Notes: generated by a model from the sequence alone, not told the origin. Counted from the first letter of the stretch, positions 28,144 through 40,674 are shown. The stretch: DNA of 64,000 bases from Asaia prunellae JCM 25354 (GCF_000613885.1 NZ_BAJV01000001.1:62001-126000); one strand, 5' to 3'. A program made the numbers and translations.

Positions 28144-30093
28144 TCAATGTCGGGCGAGACGTTCGAACAGGGTCCCGTTTCCCAGCATTGTCATGATATC
28201 AGAGATAGGCTCTCCTCGCGCGAGCGCCCTGTTCCAGCTTTCGAACCGGACGGCTTCCTCCGGCTTCGGCTGGCGAAACCCGTTCTGCATGTCAAAGCGA
28301 TAGAGAGTTATCTCCCCGCTCAAGCGCCGCAATGCTCTGAGCGTCTCCTGACGCAGAAGAAACCTGTGATCATGTAACTGCGCGACGATGCCCCCCAGAA
28401 GCGGCAATCCTCCCGGCAGAAACTCTGCCGAAATACTCGCTATTCCCGCCTCACGCTGCGCCTTTTCGATTGCCGCATCGTGGCAATTGCCCTGAAGAAC
28501 AAGAGCCGCATACTGGAAATTTGCTTCTATGGCCCTCTTCAGGACCCCTTCATGGTCCGTTTCGATACGCTGGGGCCAGAGCAGCAGAACGCACAACAAG
28601 GCAATGCCGCTGCCGATGAGATTATCAAGTACGCGCGCCCATATAATGCCACCACCCGGCATGACCGCTTCGGCAATCACAACCACCAGACCGGTCAGGA
28701 AAAAGACCAGCAGGGTATAATTCACGGCTCTTGTGGCTATAGCCGCAAGAGACATGAAAACCGCCACAACAAGCAGGGCCGGTTTACCAGGTAGAGCCAT
28801 AGCGCAGAGGGCAGCCATCAGACTTCCGCCAATACTGCCGATCACCCGTTCAACACTGCGCACAAGCGTCACATTGCCCGCTGGCTGCATTACGAGCAAC
28901 GTGGCTATCAGGGCCCAGTAGGAAAATCCTTCGCCGCCATAAAGACAAATCCCTTGCGTCAGCAACAAGGCAAAGGAAAGACGGCAGGCATGCCGCCATA
29001 TGGCAGGTGACAGCACCATGAATGATCTGTTCTGCGCTGCTTCCGTTTCCTGATGACCGCGCGCAAAAGCCGTTTTCATACGCTCGAAAGTCTCGGCGCA
29101 GGCAAGGATCGGCGCAACATGGACAAGTTCACCGATGCGCGCTTTTCGATCCATTGCCTGAGCCAGTTGACCCAGAACCGTGAAATCCGGCTCAGTGCGG
29201 CCAGCCTGACGCATCGCTTCATGACAGGCCGTGCCCAGTCCACCAAGGAGGTGTCGCAATCCGGGAGAAAGTGGCCCTGCTTCAGCTTGATGCTCCAGCG
29301 CCAGAAGCGCCGTAAAAACGCGCTCCGCAGCAGACAGCATGACCTCCATACGTCGTCTGAGTCGGAAATTACCATGACCTGCATCAAGCAGTGTCACAAG
29401 CGCGCGTGCGCGCTCGATTGCATTGCGCGCTGCCTGACGATGCACCGTCTCGCGCAGACGCCCGGCAGCCAGTTCACGCGCCATGAGATCAAGAATATAG
29501 TAGGTTGCAGCGATGCTGCGTCGTGCGGGAGCATAAGGCTGCTGCTTCCACAGAACGAGGCAGAAAAGCATTGCCAGCAAGCCACCGGCACAAAAAAGCC
29601 CAGCGATTCCTGCTGCTTGCAGGGGGGATGAAGGAAATCCCGTCGCCGCGACCGCAGCACAACCGGCAAGCACCCAGAGTTGCATGATGGCAGGCGAGAA
29701 CGCGCGGGATAATCCGCAGCCCAGACCAATAAGAGCGACAATCGGGAGAGTGGCCAACGACCCGAAGACACTCAGTGAGGAAACGCTAAAAACAAGCGCC
29801 GTCCCTGCAAGCGTGAAGCCTCCCAGCACCTGCAGACGTTCACGATCAGGACCGCCCGGATCAATCAGGCAGGCCCAGAAGCACGCAAAGGCGATCCAGG
29901 CAAGAATTGCCTGATCGAAGAAAAGCGATGGCGCAAGCGCAAGCGCCGTTACCAGCGCGGCACGTCCTCCCTCGTACAGACTGAGCTGTTCGGGTGAGAG
30001 TGTGATGGCATAGCGCGCCAGATGATTGCTGGAAGTGGTAAGAAAAGCTGCAAAGGGGCGTGTAGCAGAAAGATGGGAGTGCCCCTTTATCAT
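28144..30093 (-). CDS. FUSC family inner membrane transporter (aromatic acid exporter-like)
   Basis: The protein has 649 residues with two blocks of membrane helices (about residues 45-180 and 370-510), each followed by a soluble helical region, the FUSC/AaeB layout. The second block contains SYWALIATLLVMQPAGNVTLVRSVERVIGSIGG, matching the FUSC core. Members export aromatic acids or related toxic compounds, often with an HlyD-type partner; no such partner is next to it here. The next gene in the same direction, the monooxygenase, ends 29 bp upstream of its start. Confidence 0.87.
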   Translation of the reverse strand: MIKGHSHLSATRPFAAFLTTSSNHLARYAITLSPEQLSLYEGGRAALVTALALAPSLFFDQAILAWIAFACFWACLIDPGGPDRERLQVLGGFTLAGTALVFSVSSLSVFGSLATLPIVALIGLGCGLSRAFSPAIMQLWVLAGCAAVAATGFPSSPLQAAGIAGLFCAGGLLAMLFCLVLWKQQPYAPARRSIAATYYILDLMARELAAGRLRETVHRQAARNAIERARALVTLLDAGHGNFRLRRRMEVMLSAAERVFTALLALEHQAEAGPLSPGLRHLLGGLGTACHEAMRQAGRTEPDFTVLGQLAQAMDRKARIGELVHVAPILACAETFERMKTAFARGHQETEAAQNRSFMVLSPAIWRHACRLSFALLLTQGICLYGGEGFSYWALIATLLVMQPAGNVTLVRSVERVIGSIGGSLMAALCAMALPGKPALLVVAVFMSLAAIATRAVNYTLLVFFLTGLVVVIAEAVMPGGGIIWARVLDNLIGSGIALLCVLLLWPQRIETDHEGVLKRAIEANFQYAALVLQGNCHDAAIEKAQREAGIASISAEFLPGGLPLLGGIVAQLHDHRFLLRQETLRALRRLSGEITLYRFDMQNGFRQPKPEEAVRFESWNRALARGEPISDIMTMLGNGTLFERLARH

Positions 30094-30121
30094 GCAGTAC
30101 GCTCCCTGTGGGACCGGGCGC

Positions 30122-31550
30122 TTAGCGCCCCGTCATGATCTGCTCGACCAGCTGTCTGACTGTCGGTGTGAAACCAGAAGCATAGAACGGATCGTTACCG
30201 AAACGCCAAGCATTCGTACCACCAAACATCAGGTTATGGTCGACGACCTCATCAGCTGTCGTCTGACCGGCACTGTCGTCAACATGCGCAATATCCTGCA
30301 GACTTTTCTGAATGCAGAAAGAGCGTGGATCAGCTTTTGCCCCATTGGTGTAATTGGGGCCACGCTGGCTCCAGTTGGAAAAGCGACACTCCGAAAGACA
30401 ACCCATGCACGCTACCTGATCGGCTACGATCACACGGCTTTCTTCAGGCGTTACAAAAACAAGCGTTGAATCAGGCGTGCGCATGGCCTCGGTATAACCG
30501 GCTGCCTCCCACGCCAGGACATGCTCGCGATCAGCTGCCGTCATCCATACTTCACGCTTGCGCGCACCAATGCCATGTGGTGTGTCATGTTCACCTACAG
30601 GCTCGCTGCTATAGGCAACCTGGCGTTCCGAGCGACCACGCAGGTTTCTCATGAAACTGTTATTGACCGCAGAGGAATAGAAGCCTGTCGGCGAAAAACG
30701 GTTGAGATAGACGTCTCCCTCATGCAGCTGGCGCAAACGACGCTTCCAGGCATCAGGAATAGGGCTTTCCTGTGTCAGCAACGGTCTCGTGCCAAACTGG
30801 AACACGATCGGTCCGATCTCGGGATTGTTGAACCAGTGGGCCCATTCCTCAAGCCACCAGACACCACCCGCCATGATGATCGGTACAGAGTCGAGACCAA
30901 ACTGGTTCATCGCCTTGCGCAGGGCCGCGACACGCGGATACGGATCCTCGGGTTGCAACGGATTTTCGGTGTTCGACAATCCGTTATGTCCACCCGCACG
31001 CCAAGGATCTTCGTAAACCACAGCCCCCAGAAGCTCGGCTGTCTTGTGATAGGCGCGCTTCCACAGGGCGTTGAATGCCCGTGCAGAAGAAACAATCGGA
31101 TAATAATGCACGTTGTGGCGTGCCGCAATTTCTGACAGACGATAGGGCATGCCAGCGCCGCAGGTCAAACCATCGATCAGCGGGTGCCTCTTCGAGAATG
31201 CCCTCGATAACCAGCTCAGCACCACCCATCTCCCAGAGGAGATTGACATTGAGCATGCCATTGCTGCCCGCAATCTCACGTGCAATTTTGACCTGAGTGA
31301 TACCGCCATCAATGGCGTAGCGAATCAGTTCCTCATGACGTTCGCGCCGTGTACGGCCCGAATAGATCTGAGGAATACGGTTTCCAGCCTCATCGTAGCT
31401 GTCAGCATTGACGGCAGAAACGGTCCCCACACCACCTGCCGCGGCCCAGTGCCCGGCAGAAATACCAGTCGAAACCGAGACGCCCTTTCCGCCTTCAACA
31501 AGGGGGAGAACATTCCGGCCAGCCATACGGACGGTATCAATCGACATCAT
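30122..31550 (-). CDS. NAD(P)H-dependent flavin oxidoreductase, nitronate monooxygenase-like, frameshifted
   Basis: Repaired length is about 475 residues. MAGRNVLPLVEGGKGVSVS and ISAGHWAAAGGVGTVSA begin an FMN TIM barrel; GAGMPYRL, PIIMAGGVWWLEEW and GTRPLLTQE bind the flavin phosphate. The C-terminal ACMGCLSECRFSNW is a cysteine-rich extension typical of the long form. It probably oxidises nitronates or reduces a quinone-like substrate. The frame changes near 31179-31182 between EEAP and LIDGLTCG. This site needs one base removed or two added, unlike most others here. Confidence 0.85.
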
Positions 31551-31607
31551 AATCTATGTTGTACTCCGAGAGGGGCAGCCGAGGCCGCCCCCTCCTGAAA
31601 CGACAGG

Positions 31608-33759
31608 TCAGTCAGCGTCACGCTGCCTGGAAGGGCGGGACGGCTTTGCACCGACATTCTCCGAGATATCGGCACCCGTCTGCTGATCGACAACACGCAT
31701 CGACAGCTTGACCTTGCCGCGATCATCAAAGCCAACGACCTTGACCTTTACGGCGTCGCCCTGCTTGACGACATCGGTGGTCTTGGCCACGCGACCATCG
31801 CTGAGTTCGGAGATATGCACCAGGCCGTCACGCGGGCCGAGGAAGTTCACGAACGCGCCGAAATCGGCAGTCTTCACGACCTTGCGTCGTAGATACGACC
31901 GATTTCCGGCTCTGCCACAATGCCTTCAATGCGCGAGATGGCTTTCTGAGCCTGCTCGTCATTGGACGCAGCAATGGTGATTACACCTTCATCGTTGATA
32001 TCAACCTTGGCACCCGAAAATTCGACGATCTCACGGATAACCTTGCCGCCCGAACCGATCACGTCACGGATCTTTTCCTTGGCAATGCTCATGGTGGTGA
32101 TCTTCGGCGCATTGCGCGACACACCCTCACGACCTTCGTCAAGAGCCTTTGCCATTTCACCCAGGATATGCAGACGACCGTCACGAGCCTGCTCGAGGGC
32201 CACCTTCATGATTTCTGGCGTGATCGAGGTGATCTTGATGTCCATCTGAAGCGCGGTAATGCCTGCTTCCGTTCCGGCCACCTTGAAGTCCATGTCGCCG
32301 AGGTGGTCTTCGTCGCCGAGAATGTCGGAAAGCACAGCGTAACCGCGATCTTCCTTGATCAGCCCCATGGCGATACCAGCTACGGGGCGCGGCAGCGGAA
32401 CGCCGGCATCCATCAGGGCCAGAGACGAGCCGCAGACCGTTGCCATTGACGACGAGCCATTGCTCTCGGTGATTTCAGAGACAATACGCACCGTGTAGGG
32501 AAAACGGTCCTTGGCAGGCAGGAGCGGATGAATGGCACGCCATGCAAGCTTGCCATGGCCGATTTCACGGCGACCCGGGCTACCCATACGACCGCATTCA
32601 CCGACCGAGTAGGGCGGAAAATTATAATGCAGCATGAAGTTCGAGCGATACTCGCCTTCAAGCGCATCAATAATTTGCTCGTCCTGCGTCGTACCAAGGG
32701 TTGCAACGACAAGGGCCTGCGTTTCACCACGGGTAAACAATGCAGAACCATGTGCGCGCGGCAGGATACCAACTTCGGAAACGATCGGACGCACGGTTTT
32801 GGTGTCACGGCCATCGATGCGGATGCCGCTTTTCAGAATGGCACCACGAACGACCTGGGCCTCCAGCTCCTTGAGCATGGGCTTGGCCAGTTCGACATCA
32901 AGGCCTTCTTCCTGAAGACCTTCAATGATACGGCCCTTGGCTGTCGCGATCTTCTCGTAACGAGCCTGCTTGGCTTTTTCCTTATAGGCATCAGCCATAA
33001 GCTTGGTGCCGATCTTCTCCACGCGCTTGCGCAGGGCAATCTGCTCTTTGGTGGGACCTTCGAGATCCCAGGGCTGCTTGGCAGCGTGCTCGGCGAGATC
33101 GATGATCGCATCAATGACGGGCTGGAAAGCCGTATGACCTGCGGTCACGGCTTCAAGCATCACCTCTTCCGAAAGCTCAGAAGCCTCGGACTCAACCATC
33201 AGCACGCCTTCACTCGTACCGGCTACGACGAGATCAAGCTCACTTTCCTTCATCTCCGAAAGAGTCGGGTTGATAACGAGCTTGTCATTGATGCGTGCAA
33301 CACGTGCCACACCGACCGGACCGTAGAAAGGGATGCCCGAAAGGGTAAGCGCAGCCGAACAACCGATCAGGCAACCAGAGCCGGGTCATTTTCCATGTCA
33401 TGGCTGAGAACGGTCGCCGTAACCTGCACTTCGTTACGGAAATTCTCCGGAAAGAGCGGGCGGATAGGACGGTCGATCAGACGCGAAATCAGGGTTTCGC
33501 TTTCGGACGGACGGCCTTCACGCTTGAAGAACCCGCCGGGAATACGGCCGGCCGCATAGGCCTTTTCCTGATAGTTGACCGTCATCGGGAAGAAATCCTG
33601 ACCCGGCTTGACGGTTTTCGCACCTACAGCGGTGCAGAGTACCACGGTGTCGCCATAGGTCGCTACGACAGCCCCATCGGCCTGACGGGCAATCTTGCCG
33701 GTTTCCAGAACGAGCGGGCGACCTGCCCAGTCGATTTCCTTGCGGAAGTAGTTGAACAT
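31608..33759 (-). CDS. pnp: Polyribonucleotide nucleotidyltransferase (PNPase), frameshifted twice
   Basis: Repaired length is about 717 residues, the normal size. Two RNase PH-like domains ([37 protein letters not shown]), a KH domain ([15 protein letters not shown]) and an S1 domain ([20 protein letters not shown]) appear in order. It degrades RNA 3' to 5' with phosphate and forms the degradosome core. Bases are missing near 33370 and 31884; repair gives [13 protein letters not shown] and [13 protein letters not shown]. The start [11 protein letters not shown] is supported by homology. It follows rpsO, the usual order. Confidence 0.95.
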
Positions 33760-33949
33760 TGTTCTGTCCTGATTTGACGGCTTTGACACTGGGTGCGGGA
33801 GTCTGAAGGGAACGGGCCCTGACTGGCTGGCAGCGTTTCGGACGGCATGGCAAGAACGACCGGGATCGGACCGGCATGTCACCATGTGGCCTGAAACGCC
33901 GAAGGCCGGTTCTGTCTCCAGCTTCAACGCTCAGTGACGCAGCCTGTTG

Positions 33950-33974
33950 GCCCGCCGCCAGGAAAGCGGCGGGC
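33950..33974 (-). promoter_or_regulatory. Perfect 9-bp hairpin between rpsO and pnp
   Basis: GCCCGCCGC and GCGGCGGGC pair perfectly around a seven-base loop, 34 bp after the rpsO stop and about 190 bp before the pnp start. No U-run follows on the minus strand. In enterobacteria a leader hairpin at this place is cut by RNase III and lets PNPase control its own mRNA; a similar role here is inference. Confidence 0.55.
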
Positions 33975-34007
33975 AGTGGCGGAGACGAAGCGCTCCGCCC
34001 GAGCATG

Positions 34008-34277
34008 TTAGCGGCGCAGGCCGAGACGCTCGATAAGGGTCTGATAGCGGCCCTGGTCCTTGCGCTTGAGGTAGTCAAGCAGGCCACGACGCTGGCCGAC
34101 GAGCATCAGAAGACCACGACGTGAGTGGAAGTCTTTCTTGTGCGTCTGCAGGTGGCCCGTCAGATTGACAATACGCTCGCTCAGCAGGGCAACCTGCACT
34201 TCCGGCGAACCCGTGTCATTCGGGGCGGTCTTGTATTCTTCGATCAGCGCCGTGCGGCGTTCAGCTGTAATCGACAT
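34008..34277 (-). CDS. rpsO: 30S ribosomal protein S15
   Basis: The protein has 89 residues, exactly the usual size. [60 protein letters not shown] and a basic C-terminus identify S15, which binds the central domain of 16S rRNA early in 30S assembly. GGAGACAGAG precedes the ATG. The start overlaps the end of truB by 17 bp. Confidence 0.97.
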   Translation of the reverse strand: MSITAERRTALIEEYKTAPNDTGSPEVQVALLSERIVNLTGHLQTHKKDFHSRRGLLMLVGQRRGLLDYLKRKDQGRYQTLIERLGLRR

Positions 34278-35214
34278 CTCTGTCTCCGTATTTAAACGAC
34301 TCGAATATCCGTATCGGCTTCAGCCGCCCCTCCTGGACGCGGCACAATCCGACAAGACACCCCCCCTCCCGGGCTTGCAGGATGTCGCCATCCTGTGCTG
34401 TCAGCATCAGATCAGCGCAATCGGACAAGACAAGGCTTTGTCCGTAGCGCAGGGCCTGTGCTTCTGAATCGGTCACGGCCAGAGCCGGGATGTCGGCCAG
34501 CGCGGTCGAGACCGGACGCAGAAGCGCTGAAAGTGCATCGGCCTTGTCGTCATTTTGGATCAGCTTGTCCAGTGTTATCGCATGTTTCTCCTCAAACGGA
34601 CCGCATTTGGTCCGACGAAGAACGGCGATATGACCAACGGTCCCACAGGCCAGAGCAATGTCGCGAGCCAGGCTGCGCATATAAACGCCCTTGCCCGACT
34701 GCACCTCAAAAATCGCATGATCACGATCGGGTCGTTCCACCAGGGTGATCGAGTCAACACGAGCCGGACGCGGCGGCAGTTCAGGAGGTTTGCCTGCTCG
34801 GGCAAGATCATAGGACCTTTCCCCATCAACCTTGAGCGCGGAATAGACCGGTGGAACCTGCATGATATCGCCGGTCAGGGCGGGCAGAGCACCGCGCAGA
34901 TCCTCATCGGAAGGACGATGATCACTGGTTACAACCACCTCTCCCTCGCGGTCATCCGTTGTGCGGGATTCGCCCAGAAAAAGCGTGAAACGATACCGCT
35001 TTGTCGCATCCATGATGTAGGGGATTGTCTTGGTAGCCTGGCCAAACGCGACAGGCAGTATACCCGTTGCAAGAGGGTCCAGCGTGCCGCCATGACCGGC
35101 CTTCCTGGCATTGATCAGGCGACGCGCCTTGTTCACCACATCGGTTGATCCGATATGCAGATCCTTGTCGACGACCAGCCAGCCGTCGATATCCAGACCT
35201 TTTTTTCGTCCCAT
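34261..35214 (-). CDS. truB: tRNA pseudouridine(55) synthase TruB
   Basis: The protein has 317 residues. [19 protein letters not shown] and [18 protein letters not shown] are the TruB motifs, with the catalytic Asp46. [20 protein letters not shown] and [16 protein letters not shown] follow as expected. It makes pseudouridine 55 in the T-loop of tRNAs. It lies between rbfA (11 bp) and rpsO (overlapping). Confidence 0.95.
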   Translation of the reverse strand: MGRKKGLDIDGWLVVDKDLHIGSTDVVNKARRLINARKAGHGGTLDPLATGILPVAFGQATKTIPYIMDATKRYRFTLFLGESRTTDDREGEVVVTSDHRPSDEDLRGALPALTGDIMQVPPVYSALKVDGERSYDLARAGKPPELPPRPARVDSITLVERPDRDHAIFEVQSGKGVYMRSLARDIALACGTVGHIAVLRRTKCGPFEEKHAITLDKLIQNDDKADALSALLRPVSTALADIPALAVTDSEAQALRYGQSLVLSDCADLMLTAQDGDILQAREGGCLVGLCRVQEGRLKPIRIFESFKYGDRDVDYS

Positions 35215-35224
35215 GAGGGGTTAC

Positions 35225-35650
35225 TCAGTCTTCTGAATCAAGATCACGACGAACTTCGGGCGTACGCATCAGCGCATCCATTTCCATCGCATGTTCAAGA
35301 GCTGTATCGGGCTGAAAATGAATCTCAGGCACCATACGCGAACGCAGTGTCTTGGACAGTCCGGTACGAAGGAAAGGCGCCACACGCTTGAGCGCGGGAA
35401 GAATTTCCTCGATATCGCTGCGGCCGAGACGACAGACGAATGCCGTCGCATGCCGGAAATCAGGCGAGATACGCACTTCCGTAACAGTCACGCGCACATC
35501 AACCAGTTCCGGGTCGCGAAACTCGGTACGGGCGAAAATCTCCGAGAGGACACGACGGACCTCTTCGGACATTCTCAGCTGACGCTGCGAAGGACCGGCT
35601 ACATCACCGGGGCCAGAGAACCCCGGGACCTTGGAACGCGATCCCCTCAT
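35225..35650 (-). CDS. rbfA: Ribosome-binding factor A
   Basis: From the ATG ending at 35650 the protein has 141 residues. This start overlaps the infB stop as ATGA and is preferred to a start 27 bp upstream. [56 protein letters not shown] and a final short acidic region match RbfA. It aids late 30S maturation near the 16S 5' end. Confidence 0.94.
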   Translation of the reverse strand: MRGSRSKVPGFSGPGDVAGPSQRQLRMSEEVRRVLSEIFARTEFRDPELVDVRVTVTEVRISPDFRHATAFVCRLGRSDIEEILPALKRVAPFLRTGLSKTLRSRMVPEIHFQPDTALEHAMEMDALMRTPEVRRDLDSED

Positions 35651-38453
35651 GCAGGGATCACTTCCATTTCGAAGCATTCGACCATATCGCCTTCGCGCAG
35701 ATCGTTATAGCCGGCAAAGGAAAGACCACACTCATAGTTGCGTGCGACTTCCTTGACGTCATCCTTGAAGCGCTTGAGCTGGCTCAGATCGCCTTCATGG
35801 ATCACAACGTTGTCACGCAACAGACGTACGCCACAGCCGCGCTTGACCACACCCTCGGTGACATAGCAACCAGCGACCTTGCCGACCTTCGTGATATTGA
35901 AGACCTGACGGATCTCGGCGTAGCCCAGGAACTTCTCGCGATGCTTGGGCGCAACTTTGCCCTTGACCAGCTGCTCCACGTCATCGGTCACCTGATAGAT
36001 GATCGAGTAGTAGCGGATATCCACGTCTTCACGCTGGGCCATTTCGCGAGCCTGCGTCGTAGCACGCACGTTGAAGGCCACGATGATAGCGTTGGATGCC
36101 TTGGCAAGCTGGATATCACTCTCCGTGATCTGACCGACAGAGGCGTTCAGCACACGGATACGAACTTCCTCATGCTCGAGCTTGAGTACCGAAGCCTCGA
36201 TAGCCTCAGCAGAACCCTGTACGTCGGCCTTGATGAGCAGAGCCACTTCCTTCTGCTCACCTGCCTGGATACGAGCCAGCATCTGGTCGAGCGTACCACG
36301 TGCAGCGGCACGACCGGCTGCCATCTTGTCCTTCTGCCGACGCTGACGGAACTCACAGATTTCGCGGGCACGGTTCTCGTTCTCAACCACAACGAACGGC
36401 TCACCGGCACCCGGAACACCGGTAATACCAAGAAGCTCTACCGGCATGGACGGACCAGCCTCCTTGAGCTGACGCCCCTTGTCATCGAGCATGGCACGCA
36501 CACGGCCCCATTCGGCACCAGCCACCACAATGTCGGAGCGGTTGAGTGTGCCCTTCTGGACCAGAACCGTCGCCACCGGACCGCGACCGCGATCGAGGCG
36601 ACTTTCGATGACAGAGCCTTCTGCAACACGGTTCGGATTCGCTTTGAGGTCAAGAACTTCCGCCTGAAGCAGAATGGCCTCTTCCAGCTTGTCCAGACCT
36701 GTGCGCTTCAGCGCTGAAACCTCGACATCCTGCACATCGCCACCCATAGCCTCAACCACGATATCATGGCTGAGCAGGGCCTGACGCACTCGGTCAGGAT
36801 TGGCACCCGGCTTGTCGATCTTGTTGATCGCCACAATGATCGGAGCATCAGCCGCCTTGGCATGCTTGATGGCCTCAATTGTCTGGGGCATCACACCGTC
36901 ATCAGCAGCGACAACCAGAACAACCACATCAGTGACAGAGGCACCACGGGCACGCATGGACGTGAATGCCTCATGGCCTGGCGTATCGACGAAGGTAATC
37001 TTCGCACCGCTCGGCACAGTCACCTGATAGGCTCCGATATGCTGGGTAATGCCACCGGCTTCGCCTGCTGCCACATCCGTCGTGCGAAGTGCGTCGAGCA
37101 GTGAGGTCTTGCCGTGATCGACATGCCCCATGACGGTAACAACCGGAGCGCGGGTCTGGAGCTCGTCTTCACGATCTTCCACGCCCTCGATACCCAGCTC
37201 AACATCGCTCTCGGCAACGCGACGGACGCGATGGCCGAATTCGCTGATGACCAGCTCTGCGGTGTCAGCATCGATCAGCTGGGTCGCCGTAGCCATGACA
37301 CCCATCTTCATGAGAGCCTTGACCACTTCAGCCTGACGCAGCGCCATACGGTTGGCCAGCTCGGCCACCGTGATCGACTCCGGCAGGATCACGTCACGTA
37401 CAACGCGTACCTGATCGGCACGCAGACGTTCCAGCTCGGCCTGACGACGCTCACGATCGCGCTGACGACGAACAGAGGCGAGCGAACGCGTCTTGTCATC
37501 ATCACCTTCAATCGCAGCCCGAACATCAATACGGCCCGAACGGCGCGAGTCGCCACTTTTCTTGGGTGCGGCTGGCGCACCACGGCGTGGCGGCGCTGCA
37601 GGCGCACGACGCGGGCTGGCACGACGGTCATCTTCAGCCTCACCACCCGCGGCACCACCCCGACGCAGATGCAGCGTCTCATTGCGTGGTGCAGCAGCAG
37701 CATTGTTGGCAGCCGGTGCTGGCTTGGGTGTGACAGGGCGAGGCGCCATAACAGCACGTTCTGCCAGCGGACGCAGTCGTTCCATCGGCGCAGCAAGCTG
37801 CACACCGCCAGTACGACGCACGGTCTCCGCCGCCTCGAGCGGTGCACGTCGGGCAGCTTCCTCACGTTCACGCTCAGCGGCTCGCGCCTTGCGCTGCTCT
37901 TCGAGAGCTTCCTGCTTGGCCTTGTCTTCGGCGGCCGCCGCCATCTGGCGCTCGTGTTCTTCCGCCTCGCGAGCCGCTTCAGCTTCGCGAGCCAGCGCTT
38001 CGGCACGGGCCTCTTCCTCTCGCTTGGCTTCCTCAGCCGCGGAGAGAATGCGGATCTTCTCTTCCTCGATGCGGGCCGCCTCACGGGCTGCTTCCTTGCG
38101 TTGCTCTTCGAGCACACGCTGGCGGATAGCAAGTTCGGCCGGCGTCAGTGCGCGACCGGCGCCTGCGCGACCACCACGCCCCCCTGCTGAACCACGACCG
38201 TCCTTGCGTTCGTTGGCCTCACGCTTCTTGCGCACTTCCACCTGGACCACCTTCGAGCGTCCATGCTGAAGCTCTGACGCACTGATCCTGCGTCAACCGT
38301 CCGCCCGAGTTCCATGCGCCCGCCCGGACGCAGGGACAGACGTCCCTTACCCTGGTCACCCTGAGCCTGGGCGCCCTGATCCTGGACATTCTGGCCTTCT
38401 GTCTGGCCGCCCTGAGCCTGAGTGCCCTGGTTCCGTTCGTTGCCTTCGCTCAT
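35647..38453 (-). CDS. infB: Translation initiation factor IF-2, frameshifted near the start
   Basis: Repaired length is about 935 residues. The N-terminus is Gln/Gly-rich then [18 protein letters not shown], followed by a long charged Ala/Glu/Arg helical region. The GTPase domain has GHVDHGKTS (G1), VDTPGHEAF (G3) and NKIDKP (G4); the C-terminal domains bind fMet-tRNA. One base is missing near 38262, where [18 protein letters not shown] is restored. Its ATG overlaps the stop of the ylxR-like gene. The factor is essential, so an error is more likely than a mutation. Confidence 0.95.
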
Positions 38454-39098
38454 ATACCTGCCTGTTCCCGTCCGAGCCGCTCAGTCAGCGGCTCAGGAAC
38501 CAACCCATCGGTCAGCCCCAAAAATCGTTCATGCTCAGCCATCAGACGCTGCGCGAGCGCCCCAGGCGCTATCACAGCATAGACCGCATGTTCCCGCCCG
38601 AATGCCGTCGCAAGCATTTGGGCCGGTAACGTCAGTACCGGAAGTTTGTTGTTTCCCGATATCAGACGCCGCAACTCATCCGGCTTCCGCCCGATCCCTG
38701 GATTACCAGTCCGGCTTTACCGCCGACAATCCATTCGCGACACTTAACAAAACCACAGAGAGCCTGACCAGCCCGGCGCGCGAGACCGAGCCCCTGCACC
38801 AGCCGCGCTTCTATTCCTGAAACCAGTACCTGCGCAATATCCTCAGGTACCGTTACCGGCTGACGCGCTGCCCTCGAAAAGAGATGACGCGTCCGCGCGG
38901 TATCTAGCACATCCCGCCCGGCGCTCAACCAGATTCCCCGCCCCGGCAGCTTTGCCGCCAGATCAGGAACACCAAGCCATTGGGGGAGATAACAAAGCGC
39001 AGCATAACATCGGGGTTTCCACTCTTGCGAGTGACGATGCAGCGCCTCTGCGGTCCTTTTTCATCATCCAGCTCGATCGGATCGAGCAAGTCGGACAA
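38450..39098 (-). CDS. YlxR (DUF448) and L7Ae-like RNA-binding protein, frameshifted twice
   Basis: Repaired length is about 216 residues from TTG at 39098; AGGAGA lies just upstream. The N-terminal DUF448/YlxR domain has GPQRRCIVTRK and GRGIWLSAGRDVLDTA. The C-terminal domain, GLGLARRAGQALCGF and GKAGLVIQGS, is like ribosomal L7Ae. Such fusions sit between nusA and infB in alphaproteobacteria, as here, and probably bind RNA. Bases are missing near 38968 and 38683. The exact function is not settled. Confidence 0.87.
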
Positions 39099-39129
39099 AA
39101 AAATCTCCTGTGCTTCTTTATCCTGAAAC

Positions 39130-40674
39130 TCAGACGTCGGAAGCCTCCCCTTCCTTGGGGGACTCGGCGTCCTGCTCACCATCGAACCAATGGGCACGTG
39201 CCGCCATGATGATCTCGTTGGCAGCATCTTCATCTATATTGTCATTACCCAGCATTTCGACAAGCTCATCACCTGCAAGATCAGCCAGATCATCAAGGGT
39301 TTTTACACCCTTTTCACCCAGCGTAACCAGCATGGCATTGGTAAAGACACCAAGCTCGGCAATCGAATCCTCGACTCCCAGACCACGGCGCTTGTCATCA
39401 AGTTCCTGCTCTTTCTGTACAAGGAACTCTTCGGCACGGCGCATCAGCTCTTCAGCCACGCTTTCATCGAAACCTTCGATTGCGTGCAGCTCGTCGGGCT
39501 CAGCGTAGGCCAGCTCCTCGATCGTATGAAAGCCTTCTGTCACCAGCAAACCGGCAATCACGTCGTCGACATCAAGCGCATCAACAAAAAGCTGGGTGCG
39601 TTTGCGGAATTCTTCCTGACGACGCTCTGATTCTTCCGCCTCGGTCAGGATATCGATATCCCAACGTGTCAGCTGGCTTGCCAGACGCACATTCTGGCCG
39701 CGACGACCAATGGCAAGAGAAAGCTGCTCGTTCGGCACAACCACTTCCACGCGCCCGGCTTCCTCGTCCATGACCACCTTGGTCACTTCGGCCGGAGCCA
39801 GTGCGTTCACCACAAAGGTTGCAGCCTGCGGGCTCCAGGGGATGATATCGATCTTTTCACCCTGGAGTTCGGCAACAACGGCCTGAACGCGCGAACCGCG
39901 CATACCGACGCAGGCGCCGACGGGATCGATCGAGGCATCCTTGGAGATGACGGCCATCTTGGCGCGCGAACCCGGATCACGGGCTACGGCCTTGATCTCG
40001 ATGATGCCATCATAGATTTCAGGCACTTCCTGCGCGAACAGCTTGGCAAGGAAGGCCGGATGCGTGCGGCTCAGAAAGATCTGCGGGCCACGCGTCTCGT
40101 CACGCACATCATAGATATAGGCACGAACGCGATCCGAGTTGCGGAACGACTCGCGGGGAATCAGTTCGTCGCGGCGCAGCAGAGCCTCGGTATGGCCGAT
40201 CTCGACCATGAGGTTGCCGTATTCGGTGCGCTTGACGGTACCGTTGACGATCTCGCCTACGCGGTCCTTGAATTCGTTATACTGTTTCTTGCGCTCATAT
40301 TCGCGCACGCGCTGAACGATAACCTGCTTGGCAGTCTGGGCCGCGATGCGTCCGAAATCGATCGGCGGCAGCGGATCGACCAGATGCTCGCCAATCTTGA
40401 TCTCGGGCTGAAACTTCAGCGCGATGGCATGAGGAATCTGCGTGTCCTCATTTTCGACGGTTTCAACCACCTCGGTCCAGCGCGACAGACGCACTTCACC
40501 GGAGCGACGGTCGATGGTCGCGCGGATATCCTTCTCATGACCGTATTTGGCGCGTCCGGCCTTCTGGATGGCCTGCTCCATCGCCTCCAGCACTTCTTCA
40601 CGATCAATGTTCTTTTCACGTGAAACGGCGTCTGCCACCAGCAACAGCTCAGGACGGGTAACGGAGGTGTCCAT
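39130..40674 (-). CDS. nusA: Transcription termination/antitermination factor NusA
   Basis: The protein has 514 residues. The N-terminal RNA polymerase-binding domain (1-130), S1 domain ([16 protein letters not shown]), two KH domains ([34 protein letters not shown]) and two C-terminal acidic helical repeats are all present. It controls pausing, termination and rRNA antitermination. It lies 32 bp before the YlxR-like gene and 68 bp after rimP in the conserved cluster. Confidence 0.96.
   Translation of the reverse strand: MDTSVTRPELLLVADAVSREKNIDREEVLEAMEQAIQKAGRAKYGHEKDIRATIDRRSGEVRLSRWTEVVETVENEDTQIPHAIALKFQPEIKIGEHLVDPLPPIDFGRIAAQTAKQVIVQRVREYERKKQYNEFKDRVGEIVNGTVKRTEYGNLMVEIGHTEALLRRDELIPRESFRNSDRVRAYIYDVRDETRGPQIFLSRTHPAFLAKLFAQEVPEIYDGIIEIKAVARDPGSRAKMAVISKDASIDPVGACVGMRGSRVQAVVAELQGEKIDIIPWSPQAATFVVNALAPAEVTKVVMDEEAGRVEVVVPNEQLSLAIGRRGQNVRLASQLTRWDIDILTEAEESERRQEEFRKRTQLFVDALDVDDVIAGLLVTEGFHTIEELAYAEPDELHAIEGFDESVAEELMRRAEEFLVQKEQELDDKRRGLGVEDSIAELGVFTNAMLVTLGEKGVKTLDDLADLAGDELVEMLGNDNIDEDAANEIIMAARAHWFDGEQDAESPKEGEASDV

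Noticed and set aside
32528-33559. A 343-codon plus-strand frame inside pnp
   Set aside because: It is antisense to the well-conserved PNPase sequence and shows no domain. Long antisense frames are expected in GC-rich coding DNA.
35797-38190. Long plus-strand frames antisense to infB
   Set aside because: The minus strand is unambiguous IF-2, including G1, G3 and G4 motifs. The plus frames have mirrored composition only.
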